Positions 11,801 to 24,109 of a stretch of DNA of 64,000 bases are shown here, piece by piece. Numbering within the stretch: position 1 is the stretch's first letter; the number at the start of each line of letters is the position of its first letter. The translations under genes were made by a program, and so were the position numbers. A model generated the notes under the pieces. The model was not told the origin of the DNA. It saw only the letters and a program-made list of their open reading frames with translations, and ran no database searches. Location: the NCBI GenBank assembly GCA_963377175.1, contig CAUJNA010001857.1, forward strand, positions 587,795 through 651,794, read 5' to 3'. The DNA comes from Effrenium voratum. Lineage: Eukaryota; Sar; Dinophyceae; Suessiales; Symbiodiniaceae.

Positions 11801-14260
11801 TCCTTCTCCCAACAGGGAAACCTTTGACTTAGACCTTTTCCCGTCCAAAAACATCAAGCCTTTTTCACTGGCCAAATATTTTGATCGGTGTTCGAAGAAG
11901 AACCTGACTTGAACGAAAAGCAATCCTTTTCACTTGCTAGGTCATCGTGTTTTCGTTCAGAGAAAACATTCACTCCTGTCTTTGCTTTCTGGCTATTTGC
12001 GATGGACGAAAGCTGGCAGGGACTGGCAGGTGGCAGTACCACCATTCAAAGAGCAACCAATCAGTTGGGAATTTCCACGCACCAGGCAGTTTAGCAGCTG
12101 AAGCCAGAATAGAAGTGGGGCTCTTTTTTTGTACATCCCCTTGGACCGGGAATTGGTCAGGAAGAGCTAAGAGTTTGAAAGTGTGTGCCTTTGGGACGCA
12201 AAGAGACTCCCTGTAGGCCGGAAAGTGGAGTCCTGATTGTTCAGTCATATCCATGTGAGAGAATCGCTTAAGTGATAAGCTACTTGGGGATGCTACCATT
12301 CTTCGCATGGTCATGCAAGGCTAGTGTGTAAAATGAGTTGACATGGCATGTTCACTAAGTAGGGGCGTAGGTTTTGGTTTGGGGGAAAGTGAGTGTCAAA
12401 CATTGTGACTCAGAAGAACAGCAAGAGGGGCTTTTGCATGACTCCGATTGCCTGAAGCCGGGCTGAAGAGTTGCAGATGATATGCAAAAGGTCGAGACTT
12501 GCTTTGCACCACAAGCTCAGACCCACAGTGCCGTTCGACACGTTGCCTGGGGGGAGTGTACCAACATGTATTTTAGAGGTTCTGTTGGGTGGAAATACAT
12601 GTATTTTGAACTGGTTTCGGTTTGGTTTTCATAGGGTAGAGTTAAGTTGTGGTTTTTCTGTACCCCAGATGACACAGGTCCAGTGTCCTTGGCCAGTTTG
12701 GTTAAACGAGCTCGCCCATGAGCCCTTGTGGTTATTGTAATTGGTGCAAAACAGGGTTTGTGGTTTGTGGCTTCTGGTTGAAAAATATTCATGGGCACAT
12801 TTTTCCCCCAAACGGCACCTAGTGTTTTCTGCCTTTCTAGCTTCGGGATATCACGAATGGAAAGCTGACGCGCAACCTGCCAGTGAACATGAAGTTGCCT
12901 TCTGCATGCAACTCTTTGCTCCTTTGGCAGTTCCTACAGATGATAAGAACCATAGGGCAGACGTGGGCAGACCATTGCCCTTGTCCAGGGCTATTACCCC
13001 ACAATGGACTCCTTTCAGCGGAAGCCTTTTGTTTCACACCAGTGATTTGCGAGGTTGGAGTTGGGTATTTGGACCCGCGGGTCCTATGAGCGTGGGGTGC
13101 CATGAAAAACCCCTGGACAATGACCAGCACCTCTGAACGACTGGTTTTTGGACGCTTGGGGGGTGGACATGCAAAAAGGGGTCCTTGGGAGGTTCTCAAA
13201 TTGTTTGTTCACTTTGTTCCCCCTCCGAGCGGTCCGCAAAGAGCCCAAAAAGTTTGAATGCTGAGATTCGAGGACAATATCTGTCCAGTGCTCCTCCAGC
13301 GAGTGCCCAGTGCTAGTAGGCTCGCTCCCCTGCGCGCTTGCTCAAGCTCACGAGTCAGAGCTGCCGAAGGTGCCAGCTATGGGCTGCTAGTTGGTTCCAA
13401 TGTGTGGTTGACGAATCAACCAAAGGACATGCCTTTTTCTGACCTGCAACGAGTGGTTGGATCTTTGCCCCCATGCTGGGCACGTCGGGCTTCATACCTG
13501 GCAGACAAAATCAGTTGTAATCAGTTTGGACTGGTTGGCCAATCTGAAGTCATCAGAATGAGCATGAGAGTCATGTTTAAGGTTGCTCCTCCAAGCAGTG
13601 ATCCCAAAATCAAAGTTTGAAGGGTTGGGTCCGACCGCGTACGAGACGGCCAAGAACCGCAACCCAGCGCCATGCCAGTTGTCCCCAAGAAAAGGCCGCC
13701 GCCTGAGGTGGTTCCATGTCAGCAGCGCCGCACAGCAATCATGGTAACCTAAGCCCCTCAGTAAGACCTGTGTAAGGGGCTGTGCCAAGGCGCTTGTTGT
13801 TTTTGGTGGGGTTCAATATCATTCAAAAGCAACCAATCTTTCTCTGTACCCTGAGGCTTGATCATTCTTCAGAGGCAATCCACGTTGTCTCGTTCAATTT
13901 CCGGATACAGGTGTCTTTCTTCCAGAGAACCCGCCTGAGGTTTGGGAAGCGATGTCCAAACCGCATTAAGAACATTGGTTGCGTTTCCTGTGGTTTGATA
14001 GAGGTAACATAGTTCTACCTTGTGGCTTGCCTGGAAGCATTGGGTATATTGTTCATGCCTCCAGCTTGTGACAGACATTCGGTTTCTGTCTTGAATGGAA
14101 GTGTAAAGGGCCTTTAGGGACATGTGTCCCGCACGTAGTTATTCCCTTCGGCTGTCTCGCTTAGTGGAGCCAAAAGGGTTTGCAGTGCAGGTGTTGAGCC
14201 AGAACCATCGCAGGCAGAGCCACTTTGCTCATAGTTCACAGGTAATATCAACATCATTAA

Positions 14261-14299
14261 AGGGGCTGTGCAAAGGCAGTCTGCAAGATCGTTACCTTA
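14261..14299 (+). repeat. dispersed repeat AGGGGCTGTGCAAAGGCAGT, copy 1
   Basis: A second copy at 18,991-19,026 differs at a few positions and ends with the same CCGCAAGATC/CTGCAAGATC. Confidence 0.5.
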
Positions 14300-14908
14300 G
14301 GGATAGGCGCGTCATGGTACAGATAGATCTGCAGCCATGGGGAAGCAAAGAATGACCCATGGGGTTTGATTGGGTGTTCACTTCTCACGTCAGAAAGGAA
14401 TCTCACCAAAACAAAAACAGACGCCTGAGCAAAGACAACAACCTGAAATTCGTGTTCCCCCACCAAACATCCTGAGCTCACGGGAAGACCCCAAGAATGC
14501 CAATACCCCGCCTTATGCAACGACCATGTTTTTAACCCCTTCTACTGTGGAAATTGACGGAGGGAGGTGGGTCTGACACGTTTTTTTTCTCTCGCCTGTT
14601 GGCTTCCCTGTTGGGGGGGAGGGAGGATCATGCTTTTGTAGCGACTGCACGCAAAGGTTCCTTTGTCGGGGTTCCTAATTTCAGGTTCTGTACCCAGGTT
14701 CACTTTGATTGGTGGAACTTTGGGTTTCAGGGTTATACAAGAGTCTTAGGGAAAAACCAACAAGGTTTCCCAGCTCTCCCTTTCACCAATTTTGGCCAAA
14801 TGTTTGACTTGGCTATCCTTTCTTGGCCAAAACGGCACGATCCAACGGGGGACGAATCCTTTGAGAACCCAAGGGCTGCAATCGCTTGCTTTTTGTGTCC
14901 GGCCTTTC

Positions 14909-15157
14909 GGGGGTGTGTCTCCAAATAGGTGGACCCCTAAAGTTCAATTTCCGATGGACCCTAAAACAGTACCCACAAGGCATGCATGCCCATACGATGC
15001 CGCCAGGATCACTCAGTACTTTGCGCGCAGGAGGCCGGACTTTGAGGTCTCCTCCATCTCAAAATGTTTTGTTTTTGCAGGCTACCCTTTTTGGGTTGGT
15101 TCAAAGGGCAAGGGAAAACCGCCCATTTTGTGCGTCCCCCATTTCCAAGACACCCCC
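14909..15157. mobile_element. MITE-like element with GGGTGTGTCT termini
   Basis: The left end GGGGGTGTGTCTCCAAAT and the right end ATTTCCAAGACACCCCC are imperfect inverted repeats 250 bp apart. Related ends recur in the window (see 23,206; 38,891; 53,804). No coding capacity. Confidence 0.45.
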
Positions 15158-15689
15158 AACTAGGGGTCCGAAAAAGTGGTGAACATGTGTCCCTTTGGCC
15201 TTGCAAATAGCAAAGACGGGACGTCCACTTTGTTCCGAACCTCATGTTAGGGTAGACGGAATATGGAATCAGACAATGCGGACAATACGATGTTCATGTA
15301 CCCTTGGGCCAAGATCCGAGGTTCCGTCAAAGTATCATGATGTTTTTCCATGGTCCATTTTGGGCTCGGGCCATGGCGAGAAAAGCTCTTCTATTTTCCC
15401 CACAAAAGTCAGGCGGCCGAGTTGTCCCATGTCCTCTTGGATACAAGGGAACGCGCGGCTCAAAGTGTTTTTGGTTTTGTCATTCTCGGTGGGTTCTGTT
15501 TACGGTTTGGAGGGGCTAAGAAATGTCTCTTTCCCTTGCCAGCATACCTTGGATTGGGATTTAGAAGTCCCCTTACGAGCGTTACGCTTTATTCCAGTCT
15601 GGGTCGAATTGGCCACGAGGCAACCCATATCCGCAAGTGGTGGTCTTGCGCGCTTTTTCTGACCGAACTGGGTGGGGGCTGCGGGCTAG

Positions 15690-15774
15690 GCGCCTGAACT
15701 TCTACATGGACCACTACCGGTTCCTCTACAAGTTCCGCCGCGAGCACTTCGATCGCCGGAAGTACCAGGATTTC
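15690..15774 (+). CDS. candidate exon, aromatic/basic, unrecognised
   Basis: Acceptor GGCTAG|G, phase 2, then RLNFYMDHYRFLYKFRREHF and DRRKYQDF, ending at a GA (GAAAAA). Third positions are almost all C or G, unlike the flanks, which strongly suggests coding sequence. The protein family was not recognised. Confidence 0.55.
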
Positions 15775-16569
15775 GAAAAATGTTGCAACCCACGGCTTTC
15801 GCTGTCTTTTGTTCTTTTCTTGTTCTTTTTCTTTTTTTGATTTTGGGTGGGGTGGGGTTGGAGGGCTGGGTGTTGCAATCCTCAACCACTAAGCCGCTTG
15901 AAAGAAGGGGGTCCATATTGTCATTAAGAAGGGGGACAATGCTCGCACTACGCGGATCCATATTGTTACTCAACCGGGGGTCCACCCTGCCTCCCTGCTT
16001 TATAAGGAACTGTGCCTTAAGACAAGGGAGACCTTAGGACATCAATCTTCCAGGTACTGTGCCTTCAGCTTGGTTTCCCTTCAAAGCGACAAAACAAAGT
16101 GCCCTCAAAAAAGGACAGGTGCTGTATGGGTTTGTCCTTTTGGGTTGTTTTGCAGGGAACAAAGAGTTCCCTTATTTTGAGACGAGACAATAAAATTGGG
16201 AGGAAGGGTATATGAATCCATCCGCTGCAATAAGATCATAGCACCAGGACACTCAACGTCACCCTTCAGTGGCTGAGCCAGAACTCTTCCTTTTCTAACG
16301 TAAAAGTTGTTGAGTTTCCCTCGACGAGTTTAACATGTTTTAGCAACCATCCTTTCTTGTATATCTGGATGCTTGGTGTTCTTTGGAAACCATTCTTACT
16401 CGATTTCCGCAAAGGACACTAGTACTAAAGGGATTTTTTCTTGAAGGGAAACCTATCGCTTGTGCAGATGAGGGGTATCGTAATAACAAAAAAACATAGT
16501 TTCCCCACCGCCCCACATACCGCAAAAAAGCATCCAGCACAATCAATCCTTAAACATGTACACAGGTAC

Positions 16570-16585
16570 AGGGGCCAGGGCACCC
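16570..16585 (-). repeat. GGGTGCCNNGGCCCC motif outside the retroelement
   Basis: On the minus strand GGGTGCCCTGGCCCCT, the same 2-nt spacer variant as site 8. The only clear occurrence found outside the retroelement. Confidence 0.55.
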
Positions 16586-17011
16586 AACTTGAGTTCTATT
16601 GGATTGGTCTTTAATCCTTGGCTTTTGTGAAAATGATTATTTCCCTTATTAGCCTGCAAAAAGTTTAAAACAACAAAGTGGGCAGGGGCTAGGTGAATGT
16701 TCCTTGGGGATGCCTTTGCGGGGTAAGCTGGGCGATGCATCTGTCAGATTGTTTGCTTCTTACCCCCGAATCAACTGGCACCTGACCCTTTTTTGGGCTC
16801 CTTTGACAATTTGATCAAGAGCCCCAGCCGAAAGCGTTCCCTAAACCAAGCCCTGAATCGCAATATTCTTTAATTAGCTGGATCCAGTGTAAGGCCCGTT
16901 GCATGGGTCCCAACAAGTGGGTACCTTTCGCATCCCAAACCGCATTGTTCTGGAGCGAGCAGAATTCGTGAACCCATAGGAATGGGAGGGACCTCTTGGA
17001 TTGTCCCGAAG

Positions 17012-17062
17012 GAGCCCCTCTACGTGAAGGACTACAGCACCCCGGAGTTCCGCGAACCCGGC
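17012..17062 (+). CDS. candidate exon, unrecognised
   Basis: 51 nt reading EPLYVKDYSTPEFREPG between CCGAAG and a strong GT donor (GTGAGC), with C/G-ending codons throughout. It lies 1.2 kb after the previous aromatic exon and probably belongs to the same gene. Confidence 0.55.
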
Positions 17063-17697
17063 GTGAGCTTTTGAGACACATGGGAATTGGCCAGTGCACA
17101 GTCACCGGTGACCAGGGCCATTCAGGATCAGCACGGGTCATGACCTTCCCATAGCTTCGAGTGTCCACCCCAAAGCGAGCTGCCAGGGACACACTAGCCA
17201 AGGGAAAGGGGCACCCAGCGCGCAGCCTCCCAGTACCACAGTTCCCCCGGGATAGTGGCTTGGGGATAGTGGAAACCGTGGACCATTACCCCACCCCTGC
17301 GTACTTCTTGTTTCCGAGATGTGGTAGATATCCTTTTTCCCATGTAAGCATTTTATAGAGCATACCTCAAAGGAAAGTGTGTACCAAGCGACTATTAACT
17401 TGTTCGAAACTGGTTAATGCAAATTGATCCACTTCACTCATAGGTTGCACCTATATGACTTGGAAGCTGAGCACAGGGTTCCAGCCCTGGGGTTGCCAGG
17501 ATCGCTCAGTTCAGGGCCACCTCAACATACTGCATGCTTCACCGGCAAAGCCAGTCGCAAAGCCAAAGTGCCCGCCTGGGGGTTTCCTTATTTTAACGCC
17601 ACTGTCAGGGCGTGGTGCTGTCACGGTCGCACCAATGTGCACGGATAAGGAAGAAGAGCGGTGGCCAGACAGTGACGCTTGGACTTTTGCCTTGCAG

Positions 17698-17748
17698 AAG
17701 GACCTAAACAATCCTTGCCTCAGGGAGCTCGCCTTGAGCACTCGCCAA
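17698..17748 (+). CDS. candidate exon, unrecognised
   Basis: CCTTGCAG|AAG opens KDLNNPCLRELALSTRQ, ending in phase 0 at GT (GTTTGT). It follows the 17.0-kb candidate on the same strand. Confidence 0.4.
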
Positions 17749-18438
17749 GTTTGTGTGGTCGGGCTCGGGAGGATTATTCTTTGGCTTCCCTTGAAAAGAG
17801 ACTCAAAAGGAACCCAGAAGTGGGGTATCCCGAAATAAGATTCAGTTACTAAGGATCGGTTTATTGAGTCTCATGTTCAGCAGGATAGTGCCCGATGACT
17901 GGACCCATTTGATTGGCATGGCCGGTTTCCAGTTTGGTCTCCCTTGAACCCCCACCCAAAACAGGGTTGACTTCAGGTGATTGCAAGGATGGACCAGCCC
18001 CCAAAAGGGAAAACAAGAAAAGAACGAACGGTTCATCCTACCAATATCTTCATTCTGGGCGCATCATGAGTTAGTTTCTCAAAATCGGGAACCCGTAAGA
18101 TGGCTTGATTCCTTTTGGATTCCCATTGAAACCATCCAACATGTCCGCCGTTTTTGAGAAACCCATATATTTGATTTCAGCCCCCCCCCCCCAAAAAAAA
18201 AAAAGAAAAGAAAGGCAAAACAAGCAAGAGTGAGACTAATTGGAATTTCTTGTTCACCCTTGGGATTGCAATCGATGTTCCATCTCGACTCGTTTTCGCC
18301 AGGCTTTCCCGGCTTTTGGCCCGGAAAGTTTGGATATCCGCACAGCCAGGACAGGGTCTTACGGGTTGTTCCCAATGATTTGCGAGCCTGTGTTGTCCGC
18401 TTTCGTTTAGGGGGCTCCCCTTTCAGAGGGTGCCAATG

Positions 18439-18465
18439 TTTTCCCATGGCGGCTGGCGGTCTTGG
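18439..18465 (+). repeat. dispersed TTTCCCATGGCCGCTGGAGG family, copy 2
   Basis: TTTTCCCATGGCGGCTGGCG then GTCTTGG; two to three differences from the consensus. Confidence 0.5.
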
Positions 18466-18990
18466 GGGGGTTTGATACCAAAGTGGGATTCCATCCCCAT
18501 GACTGCTTGATCACTTGGGGCGTTCTCTTGGTATCACAGAAGCCGGCTCCGGTTGGTTCCGCTGACAGCGGCCAACACAAACGATAAACGGCTGCAAATA
18601 GGAAATGAGTATGTTGCAATCCCCAAAAGGAGTAGTACCCTTAAAGCAACAACCCCGAATGGGAAACTGGCCCCAAGACGGTAAAACATGAAGAAGGTAA
18701 TAAGGGACTGACTGTTTCAACCCAAGACATCTTTTTAATGCAGGCGTGTCAATCGCACTGGAAGAAGTGTTGATCGTATTTAGTTTCATGACATGTCGTT
18801 CAGAACCCGATTTCGGAACCTGGTGAATTGGTTGCAGTTGACTTTTCAGCGGTGAATCGGTTACCGGGAAGAAAAAAAACATGCCTTCCTCGTGATTGAA
18901 GCAGCGACTTTGTGAGGATCAGAGGGAGCAGCCCCTCTTGGAGAGCAGCGGCTGCCTGAGCAGCGAGTCGCAAGTCGAATTTAGGAGCAA

Positions 18991-19026
18991 AGGGGCTGGT
19001 CAAAGGCAATCCGCAAGATCGGGTTA
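18991..19026 (+). repeat. dispersed repeat AGGGGCTGTGCAAAGGCAGT, copy 2
   Basis: AGGGGCTGGTCAAAGGCAAT then CCGCAAGATC, matching 14,261-14,299. Confidence 0.5.
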
Positions 19027-19505
19027 CGAAAGGATTTCGGCCTGAATCGTGGCTTTTCAACACTCCATTTTGAACTGCTCACCTAAGCGGTGGCTTCTGC
19101 CTATGGCCCGCGGTGAACATTCCTAAAGTGGTGACTTCTGGGTTGGTCTCGAACCTCGGAACCCTCAAAATGTGTGAAGGGTACCTTCGCAAAAAAGACC
19201 TTTTACTCTGCGCCATGGTCAAAATGTTAGTGTTCCCCCCATTCTTATAAACAGTTCCACGCCTGCCATGTGTTACCGACCAGGGAGTTGTGACAGGGAC
19301 CTCCAGAGAATTTGGGTGTGTCTCAAAAAAGGGAAGCTCAGAAATTGTGGTTGTGCCTTTGGCTCCCCTTTCAAGCCAACCAGAAAAGGGTACCAATTCC
19401 AAGGAAGACGAGTCCCATTTGCACGCAAAACGCGCCATGCTGGAGCGCGGGGATTTTGGGGTGGTTTCAATTGAACAGTAAGCAAGCAAAAGAAGGGTGC
19501 CGTTC

Positions 19506-19534
19506 TTTTCCAATTGGCCGCTGGGGGGTCTCGG
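19506..19534 (+). repeat. dispersed TTTCCCATGGCCGCTGGAGG family, copy 3
   Basis: TTTTCCAATTGGCCGCTGGG then GGGTCTCGG. Confidence 0.4.
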
Positions 19535-21942
19535 TTAGGCAAATGGCCACTTTCTGTGAAGGAGAATGAATCCCCCGTAAAGTGACAAAGAAGTCATGTT
19601 TGGTCAAAGTTACCAGTTGTCCATGACGGGGGCCTCACTAAATTCTGCCGCAAAAACGGGACTATTTCTTCCAACGCTCTCGGGGAGTCAGGTAATTTTG
19701 ACCCGTGGACCACACATGGACACCCACTTTGGTGGCACAGAGGGCCTGTTCTCCACTATCGTGCAATCGCAACGCATGAATTGGGGTTGCCGATTGGTGG
19801 CATTCTGAAAATTCCATACTTTGGGCTTCTTGTGTTCCCAGACATTGAGTCAAAGGGTGATGCAAGCTCGTCGTTTTGATGTGCGGGGTTGTTGATTTGT
19901 TGCTTCGACTGACTTGTTCAAAGCCCTGGCTTTGGACACGGGAAAATGCTGCAAGGATTGGTCCCACCAGATTCGTGTCGAGAATCCAGGGCTGTTTCCC
20001 ACAACCACGCGTAAATAAGGAATGTGTTTTACTTGGAGTGGCATGTCATGCCGTTGTTTTCCTTGGACGGCGACAACCCCGTTTGCTCTGGCAACTGCAT
20101 TGCTGTTGCCCTGAAAGGTCCACACCCCTAAAGCACAAACCGAAAAAAAGGAGTGCAAAAGAAAGAAAAGCGAGGGATAATGCCAAACTGTCATGTTTGG
20201 CTTGGAGGTACTGGTTTTTAGCCTCAACCACCACATAATGTGTGGATGGGGCTACAGATTTGACCTCTGGCTTTGTGGCCAACTTGATTTAAAGGATACC
20301 CTTGTAAAGCAGGTTATTTTTGGTTGTAACATTTGAGCAACCTGTTCACCGTCTACCTTTGTTTTCGACTGGCTGGAGCCAAGACATGAGTTTCGAGTTT
20401 ACAAACGGTTTCGCCCATCAGGCTTAGCTAACCATGTCAAGTAGCTGATTGATCATCGCCAACAAAGTCCTTTTTGGGACTTTGTAAGGCATGTGTACAC
20501 CCTTGTAATCATCACCTTTGTCTTTGTAAAGAAAAGTGGTAATATCATATTCCCATTTCAGTGGCAGGCTCACCTAAAAGTGGCCAACCTGAAGAAGGAC
20601 TTTCCGTTGGGCTTACCTTGTAGCTCACTGGTTAAGTCTCCGAGGTGTTTCGCGAGGTGAGGCCAAGACGAGCCCCAGGATCATGCCGGGCAAAGCTTGG
20701 CCGGATGAGTGAGTCGTCGATGGCGCAAAAGGCAAATCGCTGAGATGTGCCTTGGCTTGCTACAGAGACCACACAGTCCCAAAGCGGAGAACAGGGGCCA
20801 TTGTGTGATACCCTGTTTGGGGTGGGTTTTAAAGGGAAAAGGGAAAAACCATCCAACAAGTGCACCACATATATGGGGGTTATGCCAACCTTTCAGGGGT
20901 ATGATACTTTTGATGCCTTTGAAGCGAAGCCAACGGTAAAACACAACTGGAGGGTAGTCCCATATCGGAAGGCCCCCCTTTTCAAGTCCCTTATGCTGGA
21001 ACGGACAACTGGGCTCGCAGGTTGGATCATTTGCCAAGATCAACACAGGATCGGGCCAGCAAACTCGTTTGCCACGAGGATCCCTCGTCCTCTGAAGGAA
21101 TTTCGAAAATTCCCAGAAAGCGTGGCACATGTGTTCCATGTTCAAGACTGACGGTGGGCCATTGTCACATTATCATGATGTCGTTATTTAATAGGACCCC
21201 TTTCTTACAAACTCCAAGTCAAATGCTCTGACCCTGGCACACACCAGACAAGACGGGCATGTCCTGCTTCTGTTGTTTGGCGTGCCGTCGCTTCCTACCA
21301 GACTTGGGTCATGTCCACCTTGTCAAGCATTGTTATTGAAGCCACCGTTCTGGATGTATGGTGGAATTCCCTTGCAGCTTCCTTTGTGGGAAATGGGTAG
21401 TTACTCGTCGTTGAGCTGTTGAGGTATGTGTTGGATCGACATTGTCATGACTAGCACATGCTATTCTTCCTGGCAGCCAAAGGCCAAAATAGAATGCTAC
21501 AGACACTGCAGCAAAATAATGCTTAGGATATGGGATGTTACTTGCTGTAGCAGTTGGACGTGTGGGCAACTCTGCTTCGGGCATATGCTAACATGTTTGC
21601 CGAAAAGGGCGGAACAAGCCCCAAGCCCACACCCCCAGGTTGTATGTCCTAACGAGTCACAAAAACAAGCCGGGTATTTGAAGCGAGGACTGTCACAGCC
21701 ACACGGTATTATGGGGTTCGGGCAAACGTAGTGACCCACGGACGGTGGATGGATGTTGAAGCCAAAAGCGGGGAACCGGTGCAGCAGACGCCTTTGTCAC
21801 GTGTTGATTCTGCCGAAGTTAGTCTAAGAGCCAGGGCCCCCTACAATTGGCCCATTTGGTGGCTTTGAGCATCACAGTTTCGGCCAATTTGAAGCCTGCG
21901 GTTTGGTGATGTTTAACCGTGCAGTATAGGAAGCCGGCTAGC

Positions 21943-21999
21943 ATGAGTCAACCCTTGCGCCGGCCTGACGCGGAACATGCGAGGAACAGCGGCAGGAGG
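21943..21999 (+). CDS. possible first exon of the PROPPIN gene (very tentative)
   Basis: An ATG opens a GC-rich, coding-like stretch reading MSQPLRRPDAEHARNSGRR. It is followed by possible GG/GA donors, and AG dinucleotides upstream could accept a spliced leader. It lies 2.1 kb before the first recognisable PROPPIN exon on the same strand. An alternative is the short ATG stretch near 23,761 that reads MGGLWNQ and ends at a GT donor in phase 0. Neither is supported by family similarity. Confidence 0.15.
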
Positions 22000-23205
22000 T
22001 CTTTGCTCATCTTCTGTTTGAAGCCCAGCAGCACAATACGAGAAGTGTTTTTCAGTGTTTTGGTGTTGGGATCAAGCAAATTAGGAAAGCAATTATTTGG
22101 CAAATGAGGCATGCAGTACAAGCACAAACGGCGTTCACCTCGCAAACATAGACAGGAAGCGGATATGATTGACTGCATGTGTGGCATGTTTACATATTTT
22201 GATGGCAGCGGTGTGCATACTCTGAGAATTGTCCAACTCTCGAAGTGCCTTAAGCCACGTTGCAGGAGATAAGCAAGCGCATCCAAAGATCGAGCCAAGC
22301 AAAAAACCAAGCAGCATTGGGCACGGGTTTTTCACCGCGCCCATTGTCCGGCAGCCCTATGCAGAGCTGAGGCAGTTTGTATTGCGGGCGAGCGCGCTTG
22401 GGTTCCCTATTTCCCCCATGTTGTCCTTTGGTGACTTTAAACCTCACCTTCTTGGCAAATTTAAGTTCAACTTCCTTAAAGTTGTCCAGTGCTTGAGGGG
22501 AAATATAGGGAGCCGTGGGCGGGGTAGGGTGGGGCGGGGGTTCGTGCGGCCTGCCTGACCCCCGCTTTCGGCGTGCGTGGGCTTTCCTGATTGGATTGCC
22601 CAAGAAAAGTCTGAGCCATAGCGAGGGATTGCTCCACAAGGCAAGCGCTAGTGTTGGAGAACATCGTCGACCTTCTTTGGGTACTAGCAGGCAACTAGCT
22701 TATTGCAAGCAAGCGGATGGAAAGGCCCCTAAAACTTGTAGCAGTTTCCTCTTAAAGGCTTCTTCCAAGGGTTCGGGAAAAGGACCACTTGTACTCCCTA
22801 TATGTTAAAATGATACGGGTGGGTGTGTTTGCAAACGGCCGGGTCCCCGGAATGAGTGGTTCCATCTGCTTTCCTTTTCAAGCCACTCTGAAAAAGGCTA
22901 ACATCAAAAAGAGGCACAGCCCTGAGTCACTGACAACATCATAGGCAGTTAAGTGTTGGTTTGGCAAGGACAGGGATGATATGATAAGTCGAGTTTCGCA
23001 GAAAACCAGGGCTGAAGACCACCGATCTTTTTTTTCAGATGTTTGGGAAACATTCGTTGGATCCTTTTCTATCTTGGGGATATTTCGGCTTTTTGGGGCC
23101 CTGTGACTGGACTCGCCTCGCCGATGTCTGCAGGCAGCCACATGCAGGCCGAATGTCGATGGACCTTCAAGCCAATCCGGCTGAGCCCTCAATCGCCGGT
23201 TTCCC

Positions 23206-23281
23206 CACGCGGGGTGTTGCTTTGGTTTACTGTTAAACCAAACCCAAAACGGGTACCCTCAACAAAAACGAGACACCCGTG
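23206..23281. mobile_element. MITE-like hairpin, GGGTGT family
   Basis: CACGCGGGGTGTTG at left and CAACAAAAACGAGACACCCGTG at right, with an inner TTTGGTTTA/TAAACCAAA stem. Confidence 0.45.
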
Positions 23282-24076
23282 ACCCATGTTTATCAGAATC
23301 AGCCCAATGGTTGGATTGGTATCCGGAAACCAAAAGCAAAAGGACATCCCCCAGGTGTGTCAGAGTCCGCCCCATTGTGGAAAAATCCAAATGAGAAACA
23401 AGGAACTATAGGGTAAACCGATGTTACCCAAGATGATGGTCGCTGGCTTGGAAATTATGTGTTGTTTTTTGTCCCCGGTTTTGTGAGATTTTGTGATTGG
23501 CTCAGGGAGGGTTCTTGAGAATTAGGGGTGTTGGTAGACCAGTGCAGGAATGATCTTTGTAAGTTGTAAGTCTATGTATTTGTGTGGCTTTGCAAGGTTT
23601 GAGGTGTAGGGTAGATCGACTGATATGGTAGGGGGGGCGCAGCTCGTTTGTTCTGTTGACCCACGCAGCAAGCACAGAACAAGCGTTGTTGGTTTCTGCT
23701 TGCCTCAGTATCTTTGACCTCTGATACCCTATTATACGGGCCAAAGTTATTAGAATGGGGTCATGGGGGGACTATGGAACCAGGTCCGGTACATGTACAT
23801 GTGTGTGTGTGTGTCTAATTGTTTTGCCCCTTACATTACTCGTTGCGTAGCCCATCGCGGGATCACTATGGGCTTTGCAGGGGATGCACAAGTGCAAAGT
23901 TACTATCCACATGGTTGCTTGGAGCCCGAAAAGACTGACCAAACCACAACGGTAGAAACTTGGGATTACACCGTGCTGTTTCTTTTCTAGGGTCAAATGT
24001 CTATCCTTGAACCTACTCGTATCAATTTGGCTTGACACCCAAGCAGAGACTCATTGCCTTTCGATCTTCCTGCGAG

Positions 24077-24109
24077 GTTAATGAAATCCTGTACGTGAGC
24101 TTCAATCAG
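24077..24109 (+). CDS. PROPPIN exon 1 (first recognisable)
   Basis: Reads [11 protein letters not shown] after a GCGAG acceptor; matches the blade-1 strand preceding the SFNQD motif of WIPI/ATG18 proteins. CAGGAC is present at both this exon end and the next exon start, so the exact cut can slide by three bases without changing the protein. Confidence 0.75.

Larger units (their letters stand above)
9000..15689. other. no supportable gene; intron-like or intergenic DNA
   Basis: Long frames occur (9,349-10,146 +, 265 codons; 11,195-11,923 -, 242 codons), but neither starts with ATG in a convincing context, shows a domain or has coding-like codon use. A short segment near 10,283-10,330 reads REYIDAWLAPRSR and then a stop; it could be a terminal exon but is unsupported. 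Confidence 0.4.
17749..24076. other. no supportable gene; dispersed repeats only
   Basis: Poly-C/poly-A at 18,180-18,205, several members of short dispersed repeat families and no convincing exon. This probably spans the 3' end of an upstream gene and the start of the PROPPIN gene. Confidence 0.4.

Noticed and set aside
11195..11923. 242-codon open frame on the - strand
   Set aside because: Contains microsatellite translation (THTHIHINV) and no domain; against the strand of all supported exons.
20610..20690. tRNA-like GTAGCTCACTGGTTAAG
   Set aside because: The A-box-like piece deviates at a key purine and no B box (GGTTCGANTCC) follows at the right distance.
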